64,000 nt of DNA from Diabrotica undecimpunctata. Its lineage: Eukaryota; Arthropoda; Insecta; Coleoptera; Chrysomelidae. The number at the start of each line of letters is the position of its first letter. The stretch's first letter is position 1. The position numbers and the translations under genes were made by a program. Shown one piece after another: positions 21,303 through 32,760 of the stretch. The notes under the pieces were generated by a model that had not been told where the DNA came from, searched no databases, and saw only the letters and a program-made list of their open reading frames with translations. The stretch is from NCBI RefSeq assembly GCF_040954645.1, contig NC_092808.1, forward strand, positions 86,745,389 through 86,809,388, read 5' to 3'.

Positions 21303-22296
21303 CTAAGAATTATTTTATTTCTTTGGTGTTCTTTAGTTCCGGCAAGTTTTTCATGCAAGATATTTTAGCTGGATTTGTTTTTACACCATTTTCTGTTACA
21401 AGGTGGTCCAAATATGCTACTTCTTTTCTTAAAAATTCGCACTTTTCTGCCTGTATTTTTAAATTTGATTTTCGTAACCTTTTAAAAACTTCTGTTAGTC
21501 GTGACATGTGATCATGAATAGTGGGTGAGTAGATAATTATGTCATCCATATACACTAAGCATCTTTTGTTTAGTATTCCTAAGAGGATGTTGTCCATTAC
21601 TCTTTGGAAGATAGATGGAGCATTCATTAGTACGAATGGCATGCGGACAAATTCGTAATGTCCATTTTCGACGGAAAAGGCGGTTTTCTGGGTGTCTTGT
21701 GGCTCGATTTCAATCTGGTGAAATCCAGACGCTAAATCTAATGTTGTGAAGTATGGGCATCTTCCTAGTTGGTCCAATAGTTCTGATATTTGTGGTAGAG
21801 GATAACGGTCTTGTACTGTGAGTTCGTTAAGTTTTTGATAGTCAATAACAACTCGCCATTTTTGTTTTCCTGACGCATCTAATTTCTTCGGTACGACCCA
21901 GACTGTACTCGACCAGGGCGAGACGCTTTTCTGGATTATTTCTTCTTCTAACATTTTATTAATTTGCGTCTTTACCTCTTCCTTATGTATTTGAGGATAT
22001 CTATAGGATGTAGTGAAGATAGGTTTAGCGTTGTTTGTTTCGATTTTGTGCTTGATTTCGTTTGTGAAGGTCAGTTTGTCGCCTTCGACATAAAATATAT
22101 CTGCATATTCGGTACATATATCTAGAATTAGTTCTTGTTCTTCGCAATTTAGATGATCAATTCTTAGTTGTCCTTTAATTATTCGTGTTCTATCTACTAC
22201 GGGTTCTTCAAAATCATTTCCGTTGTAGGATAGGATTGTCTCCGAATTTTTAAAAGGTGCGATTGAAATGTCTGAAACTTCGATTGTCTTCGGCAT
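21303..22296 (-). pseudogene. Gypsy reverse transcriptase
   Basis: The 328-codon open frame has the 297/17.6-type RT: SPWSSTVWVVPKK, KWRVVIDYQKLN, LDLASGFHQIEI (first Asp), FVRMPFVLMNAPSIFQ, and LVYMDDIIIYS (catalytic DD). The last codons before the hAT border read ELKNTKEIK then a stop. The frame is otherwise intact, so the gypsy element was fairly young when hAT landed in it. The ATG at 22296 is nominal because RT belongs to a longer pol. Confidence 0.85.
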
Positions 22297-22990
22297 TGCA
22301 TTAGCATTTAGGACGGAAGTTAAGAATTCTCCATTTTCGTCTACATGGACTTATGCATGACGTAATCTTACTTTTTCTATTCCTTGAGCTGATAATATGG
22401 CATCTGTATTTGATAAGTTGCATTTTAGTCTGCATATTTGTTCGGTCCGACTGTCAATGGTAATTCTGTTTTTTCCTTTTATTCATTTTCTGTCCGGTCT
22501 TTCAAGATTTTTGTCTTAATCTCGGTTTTTCACGATAGTGTATTTTTCATTCATAGAATCTGATTTAATTTTTATTTTAGGTTCGTTTTGTCTTGTTTCT
22601 GTAGGGTGTGTCGGTGATTTGTCTTTAGGAGGTGTGTTTGTCTCGTGTCCTACTTTGTGAAGGGTAAGAGTTTTAAAATTTGTATGCAACTGTCGGGATT
22701 TGAGATCTATTACGCATTAATAAGATCTAGAAAGTCTTGGCCTATTATGCCATCGAAATCAATGTCTAAATTGAAAATAAAGACTTTGTGAGGATTATTG
22801 TTAGTGAAGGGAATCAGGACAGATTCTGTTATTAACAGTTTTTGATCGGTTATACCTTGAATAGTAACGTTTTTAGGAAATCTATTATGATAATTGCGTG
22901 CTGTGTTTTCTTTGAAAACAGTGAATCCAGTACCTGTGTCGATTGTCGATTAAAAGTTTAAAAGTGTTCGTAGCATCGTTAATGTAATAT
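22297..22990 (-). pseudogene. Gypsy protease region
   Basis: Around 22935-22960 the minus strand, allowing one frameshift, reads LLID-GTGFTVF and further on FIFNLDIDFDGIIGQDFLDLI near 22725-22790, matching the start and the IIG-DFL flap end of a retroviral-type aspartic protease. 22297-22690 is a linker with stops. Confidence 0.6.
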
Positions 22991-24221
22991 AAATTTTTGG
23001 AACTCATTGTATGAAATGGGGTTACATGAATGTCTGTTCGGGAAAATTGAGATCCGGTTGAAAGTTGTCCAAGTTGAGTGCTTGGATTTGTTCTTGGATA
23101 TTCTTAACATCCGTTGAGTGGTTCGTATGATTGGGAGGATGAATTTGATTCTGAAGTGTAAGAAAATCCTGATAATTTTGTGTGTTATTATAGTGTGTTA
23201 TTATAATACCATAGTTATCGGTATTATAATAATTATCTGTGTAGTAATCATCTGTATAATAGTTGGTCGTCATTTTATCAGGGTATTCGTTTAAAATATG
23301 TGCCCGTTGGAAGTTTGGGTTTCTTTGAATAACAGATGGACGCTTTTGAGATGAAAATGAAGGCCTCTGTTGGTTGAAATTTGGATTGTTGGAAGAATAT
23401 TGATTCCTATTAGGGTTCCGATTGTTTTGATAGTTGTTAGGTCCGTTTATTATATTGGTTTTGGTAACTGTCTAGCCTAGAAAAAGTTTGGTTTGGCTGG
23501 TCGAAACGTGAAGAGCGGCATTCAGTATTTAGATAACAAATGTGGCCACAATTTGTACATTTTGTAAACTGAGATGAGGGTCTTCTCATTGGTTGAGAGA
23601 GTTTAGGAATAGTTGATTAAGAATTAGATTTTTGTTCTTCAAAATATGACAATTGAAGTTCGCGTCGAATGCGATTGCTTGCTTCAATGAGATCTTTTGG
23701 ATTACTAGCCCTAATAATTTGTCCTAGACGGGGATCTAAACCGGTTAAAAGTGTGTTTAGGGCCATGGTATCGATTAAGTCACATTGGGCGGCTTTTGAT
23801 CTGAGGATAAATTTGCTATTTGGATCGAGGCGTGCATTTTTGTATTCAGAACTTGTAAGCGGTTAAAGAAAGTTAGAGGAGATTCGTTAGATAGTTGTCT
23901 TAGTCTTTGTAAGTCTTGTATTAAGGAGGTCAGATCTCTACTGTCTCCGAAATGTAGATTTAGTAATTGTTTTATTTCTGTATAAGAAAGTGGTTTTCTA
24001 TAATTAATAAGCTGTGCAGCTTTACCTTTGAGTTTATTTTTTACGTGAATCGTTAATGGAACGCGCTGATCGCCTGTGGCTATCTTAAAAGCACAGTCGC
24101 ACGCATCTAAAAATGTAGAAGGAGAAATCGGATCGCCTTCAAATTCTGGGATAAGGGAAAATATTTCCGAAAGCGTATATGGTTCGATTTCTTGTTGAGT
24201 TTGGGAACGTGTCTCGGGCAT
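22991..24221 (-). pseudogene. Gypsy gag
   Basis: The N-terminal 148 codons (24221-23775) start MPETRSQTQQEIEPYTLSEI and contain a gag core: IPEFEGDP, FLDACDCAFK, LKGKAAQLI, LNLHFGD and SPLTFFNRLQ. After a frameshift come LLTGLDPRLGQIIRASNP and a degraded CCHC knuckle (CTNCGHIC...C) near 23530-23560. A Tyr/Asn-rich end lies at 23273-23022. Gag packages element RNA. Confidence 0.75.
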
Positions 24222-25127
24222 TTTTCGAGATATTTTTTAATGAAAATGAAAAATAGAAGTATGGAGAAATATAAAATGTATTAGTATATAAGGGAGAACA
24301 AAAATGTGGTGGTAAATAAAGGGCAAAAAGGTATCAATGTAAAAATATCAAATAACATATCGATAAAAATGTATCAAATATATCAAATAAAAACATATCA
24401 AGAGAAAATATACCAAAAATATAGCAAGTAAAAAAAATATGTCAATAAAATATCAGTATAAAATAGTATGAAAGAAATATGTTAATATCAATAATTTCAA
24501 ATATTAGATGATAATCAACTTGTATTTTTTTATGTATCTTGATTAATTGACTTGCAGTATAGTCAATTTCGTAAATTATTATAACAAAATTATTAACGAG
24601 ATGATTAAAAATCCACTTACATAAAGAAGAACATCGGGACACCTTGTTCTCTCTGCTCAGCTACCAGGGGCTTCACTAGGTGTTCTTTCCGTAGATAACA
24701 GGAGTGAGGTTGTTCGGAGATGCTTTCTTCTTTAAGGGTTGTCTTGTTCTTTCCGCTCGGCTACCAGGGGCTTCACTAAGTGTTCCTTCCGTAGGTCACA
24801 GGAGTGAGGACTTCCGTAGATTCTTCTGCCGCTGCCAGTGAGTATACACGTGTTCTAGCAACGTTAACCGGATCCTACTAATAGTACAAAATTAAATTAA
24901 TTTAAAATGTCTACTGGACTGGTCGAAGTTGCAGCTAAGATTGGTTCCGGCATCTGAAAATGGTAATTTATAGGTTTGGTATGAAGTGCTGAATCGCTGT
25001 TCCCATGAAGATTGGCCAACGGTTCGTAAAAAGTTCTACTGCGTGCTCAGCGGTTTCTATGGGAATGGGATGATGAAATCTGAAGTCGGCGAACTTAAGC
25101 TAGTTCAGGGTTAATATTTTCTTATAT

Positions 25128-25130
<3 letters not shown>
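24222..25130 (-). repeat. Gypsy leader and probable 5' LTR with an internal duplication
   Basis: Two copies of a roughly 100-bp block containing GCTACCAGGGGCTTCACTA and CACAGGAGTGAGG-like ends lie at 24643-24742 and 24743-24840. 24240-24640 is an AT-rich leader. No second LTR exists in the window to fix the borders. Confidence 0.5.

Positions 25131-25179
<49 letters not shown>
25131..25179. repeat. (AT)n microsatellite abutting a PLE
   Basis: Pure AT run ending exactly where the inverted terminal repeat of the PLE begins. Confidence 0.95.
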
Positions 25180-25182
<3 letters not shown>

Positions 25183-25234
25183 AACTCTTAAATATTTGGG
25201 AAATCTGCAAGAAAGACTCTAATGTGTATCAATT

Positions 25235-25290
25235 GTTTCGCCGAACGTTTTCGCCAAAGAGAATTAATTTGGCTTCTTCAGGGCTGAAAG
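25235..25290 (-). ncRNA. Hammerhead-like motif in the PLE end (degraded)
   Basis: The minus strand reads CCCTGAAGA, a GCCAAA/TTTGGC hairpin, then GAAAACGTTCGGC. The core CTGATGA is changed to CTGAAGA. The inverted copy at 27133 starts inside this motif (GGCGAAAACG), which links the junction to the hammerhead region. Confidence 0.4.
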
Positions 25291-25870
25291 AGAAAAAATT
25301 ATAATCAGCTACCATATATTATCTATTAAAATATTATTGATCTTACCGTAACTTAGAATTGTAGAGTTAGAATATTAAAAAACTTAGCTAGTAGCATAGT
25401 GGTGTTTTTTGTTACTATGTGCAAAAAAAGTTTTTTTTAAGGTTTGAAATGTATGGTAGCTTTGAACTTGACACGTAAAGGCTTACCCAAGGTTAATCGA
25501 AAAACCCAATGTAACTACATTTAAAAGGAGGTAATTCTTTGAATTGTCGGCAATAACCAAATTTTTGATTTTTAGATAGTTTAAAAGTGAGGTTCTGTTT
25601 TAGTCAGAACGCAAGCGCTGACAACTTCATTGTTCTTATGAATCTTTATGTCGTTAAGGTTCATTGGTAAAAAACGAATGAATTTAAATCCCAGTATAGG
25701 AAAATATTATTTTGATTTACTTTATTTAATTATATTATATTGTTCATGTATTATTGCATCTTATTGAGATGTATCTAAGAAAAGCAAGGGAATGTTATAT
25801 ATTTTTTTGTGTTAATGAAAATTAATTATAAAGGTATGTTGGTTGTTAATGGATATATCAGTCAAGTTAG

Positions 25871-26680
25871 TTATCTGTGATATAGTATTGTTCTTGGTAT
25901 CTGATGTAACAAATGGTATATATCGCTTAGATTCTTGATGTCACTCTTAACATTAATGGAGAAATCGTTAAGGAAAATATAAGACATTTCAATGAACTCT
26001 CTTTTAGATTTATTGTTCTCACGGTGGAGAATTGTGGTGTTAGTATAGTCCATGAGATGACCAGTGGAATGGACATGTTTGGCTAATGCACAACGGTCAG
26101 GGTGAAGTCGAGAATCACTTTTGTGTAGTGTAATACGTGATTTCAATAATTGAGATGTTTGACCGATGTAGGAATTGTTGCAAGAGAGACATGGAATGTT
26201 GTAGACAATATTACTAAGCCTATCTATGGGAGTCTTATCTTTTATCTTAGAATAAAGATTATTAATTGTTAGGGCTGATCTACAAGCCACATTAAGTTTA
26301 ATGTTGTTATTATTATTGCCAAAGCTATTTTCAACACTTTTCAGAATCCTTGTTAACCCCGGAGTGATATCTCTGAAATATGGTAATGAAAAATATTTGT
26401 TTATTGGAGTATCCGAGACTGGGTTCCCACTTAAGACATCAGGATCAGCATTGTTAGTCGCGAAGGAAGGTGTAATATCTTCGTCATGGATAGTATTAAA
26501 CAAAATCTTATTAACTAATGGTGTTGGATAAGCGTTTGAAATAAAAAGTTTCTGTAGGATTTGTAGGTTTTTTGTATGAAATGAAGGATCTGATAGTTTT
26601 GTTACTCTATTTTTCATCTGTTTGATTAAGTTGACTTTGGTAGAATTGTTATGGTATGAGTTGTAGTTAAGGTATCTACC
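25871..26680 (-). pseudogene. PLE GIY-YIG endonuclease domain
   Basis: The 248-codon frame begins at 26617 and continues upstream as SGRYLNYNS-like sequence after a frameshift near 26680. VYNIPCLSCNNSYIGQTSQ at about residues 138-156 is the GIY-YIG core with the PLE-specific CxxC pair. It is followed by LKSRITLHKSD, CALAKHVHSTGH and a conserved FIEMSYI end. The domain nicks DNA for target-primed reverse transcription. The frame itself is intact. Confidence 0.85.
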
Positions 26681-27164
26681 AGAATGGGTCGGTTTTTTGA
26701 TACCAATCTATTTTGATGTTGTTGGTTTCCCTGATCATCCTTATGTCGAGAAAGGGGACGGACCAATTACCATCTTCCCTCTCTATAGTGAACTGGATGT
26801 AGGGGTCATAACCATTAAAAGTATCTAATAGTTCATCTACCTTGTCATTGGGTATAGCCAAAATGATATCATCAACATATTTTTTAATAAATGGAATATT
26901 AAAGGATAGTAAAGGAATGACTGAGTCTAATACATAATCCATAACGTAAGTTGCAATGATAGGAGAAATCTTAGCTCCCATAGGGGTACCGAAAGTTTGT
27001 TGATAGAATTTATCATTAAATGAGAAGTAAGTGTTGTTAAAGAGAAATTCGACGATGCTGATGAATCTGTCGTAAGACATGGAACAACAACCTCTAATAC
27101 GGTCCCAGTTGATCTCTATTGATGTCAAACGAGGCGAAAACGTTCGGCGAAACAATTGATACAC
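26676..27164 (-). pseudogene. PLE reverse transcriptase, C-terminal half
   Basis: QTFGTPMGAKISP at about residues 56-68 and KYVDDIILAIP at 95-105 are the RT palm motifs in PLE form. WSVPFLDIRM follows. The first 12 or so residues come from the inverted terminal segment, so the true RT is truncated at about 27132 and the ATG is fortuitous. Confidence 0.85.
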
Positions 27165-27208
27165 ATTAGAGTCTTTCTTGCAGATTTCCCCAATATTTAA
27201 GAGTTTAC

Positions 27209-27440
27209 TATTTAACTAATCTGCAAAGATTAAATTTCTTTTCTATATATATATATAATAAAGTCAAATGTTAACTGGTAAACAATCCTGTACTAAACAA
27301 GCAATAAAATCAAGTGCTTCAAACTGAGGTTCTGAGTGTGAATACCACAATTGCCAAACAGCACTGAGGTCTCAATCTGCCTACTCCTCACTCGACACTG
27401 AGGTTTCTTCATTGCGTTCTTTTAGTGGGCGAAGTCTATT
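27209..27440. other. Short non-coding spacer with small TA run at 27245-27258
   Basis: No gene or repeat recognised apart from the TA run. Confidence 0.5.
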
Positions 27441-27620
27441 TTTCTATCTATTTTGGCTATCTATTTTCAGGCATTCTCTGCAGGTGTTCAGACCAGTTTA
27501 GACTTTTTTCTTTGATTGTGTCTATTATGTCTAGATCAATTTTCATTTCTTTCCTGGTGTCTTCGTTCCTCACCCTATTAAGTCTAGTGAACCGGTAACA
27601 TCGTCTCCATTTTCATGGCC
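27441..27620 (-). pseudogene. LINE C-terminal tail fragment
   Basis: The minus strand reads VRNEDTRKEMKIDLDIIDTI then KEKSLNWSEHLQRM, the end of an RTE-like LINE protein (KxxxLxWxGHLxRM). It is a third tail type in the window and has no visible borders. Confidence 0.5.
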
Positions 27621-27742
27621 TTAATTAGTGAAGGGAAGCTTTTATAGTGGCGTTGTATTACTTTTTTCTCTAAAGTAAAATGCTGAGGCGAGCATCATGG
27701 AACTAGCACCATAAAAAGGCTTCATGAAAATAATGACGAAAT

Positions 27743-28645
27743 AACGCCTTCGCCTTCTTCTAAATGTGCCTATCTTCTAGAGATATTGCCGAGCACATTG
27801 ACTCATCTTATTTTTTTCACAGCAGCTCGAAATAGATCAGTTGACGTTAGACCAGTCCACTTCCTAAGATTGACCAGACAGGATATACGTAAACGTCCAG
27901 GGCCTCTCTTACCTTCAATCTTGCCTTGTAGAATCAACTGTAGAAGTCGGTATTTATCATTACTCATGATGTGGCCGAAGTAAGCCAATTTTCTGTTTTT
28001 TATGGTGTTAATAATTTTTTTGTCTTTTCTTAGCCTCTGGAGAATAGTTATGTTACTTGTGTTGTATATATGAGCCCCTTAACATACGCCGGTAGCACCA
28101 CATTTCAAATACCTCTAATCGTTTTATGGCATCTTCTGTAGGCTCCAGCTTTCTACTCCATAGAGGAGTACACTAAAGACGTAACATCTAAGAATTCTGA
28201 TGCGTATATTGATATTTAAAGATAATTTGCAAATATCTTTAATATTGCAGCTCAAATAGCATATTTTTTGCACTCTCTCTAACGGTGTATCGCCTATTGT
28301 AATTTGAGCGTTTATGTTGGTGTTCTTACTAATGATCATTATTTTTGTCTTCTTGCAATTTACGTTTAGGCCGTATTTGTTACATGCTTCTACAACGTTA
28401 TCAATCATCCTTTGAAGCCCCTGCGCACTATCTGCCAGCAACACTGTATCATCTGCATATCTTATATTGTTTATAAGTTGGCCATTTACAGCAATCCCAT
28501 CTTCTGATTTATCTAAGGCCTCTCTAAAGATGTTTTCAGAGTATATGTTAAATAGTTCTGGTGACAATATGCAACCCTGTCTAACTACTTTTTCGACTGT
28601 GAAGATGTCGGATAGTTCATTTTCTAATGAAAAACGCCTTCGCCA
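27743..28645 (-). mobile_element. 5'-truncated LINE insertion with 12-bp target duplication
   Basis: AACGCCTTCGCC occurs at 27743-27754 and 28634-28645 and brackets LINE sequence. The element's 3' end (at 27755, minus strand) is an AGAAGAA tail, as in its relatives. Only the RT palm to C-terminus is present. Confidence 0.85.
27800..28633 (-). pseudogene. LINE reverse transcriptase C-terminal portion
   Basis: After a short start, VRQGCILSPELFNIYSENIF and NNIRYADDTVLLA (catalytic DD) lie in the frame from 28567, ending ILRCYVFSVLLYGVESW near 28140. After a shift the tail reads YFGHIMSNDKYRLLQLILQGK and GKRGPGRLRISCL (27988-27803). Same family as 55249-57504. Confidence 0.8.
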
Positions 28646-29160
28646 CCTATTATAAAAATTAGAAAGTGCCCAATATTACGATGAACGTTTTTATACTGTT
28701 TTTTTTATATTTAATTTACCGAAATTCTAAAACTGAATATACATATGTAAGAATGTGGTTTTTTAATTTTCGAAAACCTACACGTTGTCCCATAACATCT
28801 GCAGTATATACATATTTTAACCGTAGTAATTAGAAAGAAAATATTTTTCATTGCATTAAAGAAAATAGTTGGGCTATAAGGTAGGTGAGCCAAATATTGC
28901 CAACTTAACGTTTGGTTCTAAATAAATCCTACACTTTTATTCATAAATAATAGCAAATTTGGGTAGTAGTAAAGAAATGTATTTTTTTGATAATATATTT
29001 TAATCATATATCAAAAAACTAAACAAAAACTAAATAAAGAATAATTTTTTATTGCCATTCAGAATAGCAATATTAGGATTACAGCAGTTAAAAGTAAAAT
29101 ATTTTTCTGAAAAAATATAATGGCAATTAAGTAGTATAAACGTAAACATTTCTGAAAAAT
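28646..29160. other. AT-rich flank, nothing recognised
   Basis: No motif seen; probably the 3' non-coding end of the Tigger element. Confidence 0.45.
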
Positions 29161-29163
29161 GAA

Positions 29164-31330
29164 CTAACGTAAGAACATTGAGGGCAAGTACATAAACTTT
29201 TCTTTGTCATCTTCAGTAAGTCCTACACAGGCCTCGTAAATATAAGGATAGCACACTATGCACAATAACATATCTTCTTTACTGCACATATTACAAAGTA
29301 AACAATACGACGATTCTTCATTACTTGAATTCTTTGTCATACTGCTCGTTGTTTTTATGACAATTTTGATTGGATTATTAAATTTTTGTATTGATGCGAA
29401 CAAATCTTTGATTACTTGCTGGGATTTACTGTTTAAAGCTGGCTTTCTCTTCACAGTGGGTAATTGAATTTCCGGTGTAATCAGCCGTCATTCATGTATC
29501 TTTAAAAAAACTGTTTAACTTTTTGTTTATATTTTAATTCAATTGGTGGACTGTCATCTTCAGAGCCGTTGCTCTTTTTAGATCTTTTAATGGATTCATC
29601 TTCACTAGATACATCGTCAAGTGGGTAATCGTGATAAATAAAATCTTCTTTAACCCTTTTTTTATGTTATTAGTTTTTTCTGACACTTGATATCTGCTTA
29701 TACTTGCTTCATTGTTATATGCAAGTTCAATCAACTTGCTAGAAATTCTAACGACATCTGATAAATCTTAGAAACTACTGTGGTTTACTTCGTCTTCGTC
29801 TCTGTGAGTGATCAAACTTGGTGCAAAGGCAGCTTCAGATATAGCGTCTGGTCTAAATGGATAAATGCCGGTGGCTAAAAAATCGGAGATAATGTTTGAT
29901 GTTGTCATTGCTTTTAGTCAAATTAAAGTAAAAATCTCTCCTCATTTGGTAATTGACTTGCCAGGTTTTATTGTTAAAAACTGTAGGACTTCTTGATTTC
30001 AAAATATCTTAATGCTTTTAAAGACTGATTTGTCCATAGGTTGAAACTCGTGTGACATGTTGCTAGGCAGACAAAATAAAGTTATGTTCATGCGCTTAGC
30101 TGCCTCAACTATGAAAATATCTAGGCAATTTTAGCTTCATCAAATATTAATAGGGTAGGACCAGGGTAGGACCAGGGTTTCTGAATTAAGAGAAATGGTC
30201 AAGTCACAAAACAAATGCTTCGCATGTCATACCTTTATTTGTAGTTTTGAAGCCAGGGGGCAAGTAATTAGACCATTCAGGTTTAAGCCTTTGGCCTTTA
30301 AAAAGTACAAAAGGCGATAGAGGTTGACCAAGCGTATTATCACAACTTACGATTGACACGTTTTCTCCGTGCTTGGGTGCGGTTAAATGTACCCAGTTTG
30401 CTCCCTTTCTAGCAAAAACAATTTGTTGCTTATGGATTATCAGTCTGCATCCTTTTTCGTTCATATAATACATGCTACCAGGTTTGTCCAATACGTTTAG
30501 TTTTTCTATGGTGTCTCTCAATGTATGAAAGAAGTCATCGAAGATTGTTTTGGTCATTTTTCGGGCTCGTGTCAAATTCACTTAAGCTTTTCACCTAACT
30601 ACGTCTGGATGCCTGCACAAGAATAACTTAAGTAATTTTCTAACAGCTTTATTTGAATCTTTATAAAACAAATTTTATATATGATTTGTTGTAGCGTAAG
30701 AAAACAAACTTTTCATTAGAATCTTGCTTGGCATACCTACCTCAGCTAATCTGTGAATTCTTTTGACATTATCATTTTCTTGTGCTGCAGAAAACACTGG
30801 TGATCTTCCAAGCTTTCTGACTGGATTTTGTATTCTCTGTTGAAGAACTAGCATTGAGTAAGGAATGTTAGATAGAAGGATAGAAGCATGGACACTTAAC
30901 GCGTCGACTGCTAAAAAGTTGGAAGCATTTGAAATGTGGGTGTATAGAAGAATCCTGAAGATATCATGGACCGAGCATGTAACAAACAACGAAGTCATGA
31001 GAAGAATCAACAAAAGAATGGAAGTATTGGAAACCATCAAGACACGAAAGCTGCAATACCTGGGGCATGTTATGCGTAATGAGAGATACAACCTACTTCA
31101 ATTGATTATACAAGGGAAAATCCAGGGCAAGAGAAGTGTAGGAAGAAGAAGAATCTGATGGTTGCGTAACTTGAGGGAATGGTACGGATGCACATCAATA
31201 GAACTATTCAGAGCAGCAGCATCTAAGATCAGGATAGCCATGATGATTGCCAACCTCCGTCGCGGAGATGGCACGTGAAGAAGAAGAAGGAATGTTATAA
31301 TGCTTCACAGTACCTTTGATGGACATTCCT
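29164..31330 (-). pseudogene. pogo/Tigger-type transposase with C-terminal zinc finger, interrupted by a LINE
   Basis: Reading minus from 31330: KGTVKHYNIP, interrupted by a LINE (30872-31286), then YSMLVLQQRIQ...GRSPVFSAAQE, FSYATTNHI, CRHPDVV, RARKMTKTIFDDFF, YYMNEKGC (pogo NxDExG-like block), VSIVSCDNTLGQPLSPFVLF and LPPGF in the 30581-30204 frame; then FDEAKI, NMSH-like and LWTNQSLKALRYFEIKK near 30000-30150, YPFRPDAISEAAFAPS near 29845, and finally CLLCNMCSKEDMLLCIVC...ACVGLTEDDKEKF at 29340-29185. The order DDE_1 catalytic core then a CxxC-rich C-terminal finger matches arthropod Tigger-like transposases. Many frameshifts. Confidence 0.75.
30861..31297 (+). mobile_element. Short LINE insertion inside the Tigger gene, 11-bp target duplication
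   Basis: AAGGAATGTTA at 30861-30871 and 31287-31297 flanks a 415-bp LINE 3' fragment. The fragment reads AKKLEAFEMWVYRRILKISW, TIKTRKLQYLGHVMRNERYN and QLIIQGKIQGKRSVGRRRI and ends in GAAGAAGAAG. Removing it restores continuity between YNIP and YSML of the Tigger frame, so the LINE is younger. Confidence 0.88.
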
Positions 31331-31443
31331 TCTTCTTCTTTAAGTGCCATCTCCGCGACGAAGGTTGGCAATCATCATGGCTATTCTGACCTTCTAGACA
31401 ACTGCTCTGAACAATTGCCTTGAGATGCAACCAAACCACTCTC
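31331..31443 (-). mobile_element. Second short LINE 3' end, opposite orientation
   Basis: The minus strand reads RIAMMIANLRRGDGT and ends in an AAAGAAGAAGAAGG tail facing the first insertion. The two LINE 3' ends face each other with about 40 bp of Tigger sequence between them. Confidence 0.7.
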
Positions 31444-32464
31444 TTCCTGTTATGTTTTTAACAAACAAAATAATTAAAATTTTATTAAAAAAAAAGTTCA
31501 GTGCGCGGTGATGTAGACTAGCCTGGAGCTTTATATTAATCAACAAAATTGCTGTTTTGGCTATTATCTTTCATATTTTCAATGAAATTTCTATTTAGCA
31601 GCAGTTTTTGTTGGTATATATTCTTACACCTTTTTTATGCTTTATGGAATTCGCTAGTAAGATCTTTTTTACGTTTCCTCTACAAAAAATTATGAAACAT
31701 TTCAAAAATTAAAATATCAAATTATGGTCAGTTTTGACATTTTGTTTACCTAACGACCACCCCTTCGTTAGTATACAATAATGGACTATTTCATAATTTA
31801 TATGAAATTATGAAATTATAGGTAAACATAATTTGATAGAAAATTTAATTATTATATAAACTTAATAATATGTTAAAAAATAACACGTTATATTAAAAAA
31901 TATTCTTAAAATTTAAATAATATATTTTACATTAAAGTAGTAAGTAATAAAGTAATTATTTTTTATTTTTTATATTTTAGACAAATTTAATAAAAATATT
32001 ATTTCCTCCTAACTACTGTTAACGTATTAACGAAGCAAACCGACATTGTGTACTTATGACAAACCTGTCAAATTCACACCACATATTAATAATAAAATAT
32101 AAATAAGTATCATTTGATAGTAAATTATAACACAAACTTAATAAAATGTATAAAAATAATAATTGTATTTATATGAGATTATTTTAAAACTAGAATGATT
32201 ACAAAAATTTAAACAGTTAATTTAATGTTGTTATTAATTGGATGATATTTATGAAATTTAAATTTTGACAATCATTACTAATCGAATCCTTTGGTGAAAG
32301 ATTTTTACTTATCAGTTAATTGATCGAATCATCATCCAATTAATCGAGAGTAGAGAATCGATGTCCAGAACCGCTATTCTTTCGAATAGCCAGCGTAAAT
32401 AATATTATAAAACGTTTACCATCATAACATCCTAATTTACATTTACACTGTTGTATGGCAAGAA
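31444..32464. other. AT-rich non-coding stretch
   Basis: Very AT-rich; small local inverted motifs (for example around 31790-31820, TTTCATAATTTATATGAAATTATGAAA) but no gene. Confidence 0.5.
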
Positions 32465-32760
32465 AATTGTTTTATTTCCCATTGAATAAATCAACGATTA
32501 AACAAACCAGGTCTCTGGGATGAACACTATTAAGATTTTCGATATATTTACGAAGGAACTTGGCTCTTAAACCAGCAATACTGGTGCACTCAATTAATGC
32601 TCTTCGATTATCAGTTTTATATTTAAATCTTAGTTCTTTTACTAAAATGCTAACAGTCGTTTTGCCAATAAATACAACTTTTTTATCACTTAATTCATTA
32701 CTTATTCTTTGCAAAGTAATATGTTTCTCTAAAAGAAAATAAATAAAAAACATATGAGTA
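32465..32760 (-). pseudogene. DDE transposase fragment (helix-turn-helix to pre-catalytic region)
   Basis: The 93-codon frame reads KTTVSILVKELRFKYKTD, then AGLRAKFLRKYIENLNSVHPRDLVCL. The FLRKY-to-hydrophobic strand layout precedes the first catalytic Asp in several IS630-like insect transposases. Here the expected LDETW reads LIVDLF. I could not place it in a named family. Confidence 0.4.

Larger units (their letters stand above)
16746..25130 (-). mobile_element. Ty3/gypsy LTR retrotransposon, split by a hAT insertion
   Basis: Reading the minus strand from right to left: leader, gag (24221), protease, RT (22296-21310), a hAT transposon (18598-21298), RNase H, then integrase ending near 16750. 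The order gag-PR-RT-RH-IN is that of Ty3/gypsy. The 3' LTR is missing because a mariner-like fragment occupies the left end. The 5' LTR is probably within 24640-25130 but its borders are not certain. Confidence 0.85.
25180..27208 (-). mobile_element. Penelope-like element, 5'-truncated, with inverted copy of its 3' end
   Basis: Minus-strand RT (27164-26676) followed by a GIY-YIG domain (26617-25871) is the PLE gene order. The terminal 76 bp (25180-25255) recurs inverted at 27133-27208 with one mismatch seen, so the truncated 5' end carries an inverted copy of the 3' end. (AT)n abuts the left end; a short TA run lies at 27245. Confidence 0.88.
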
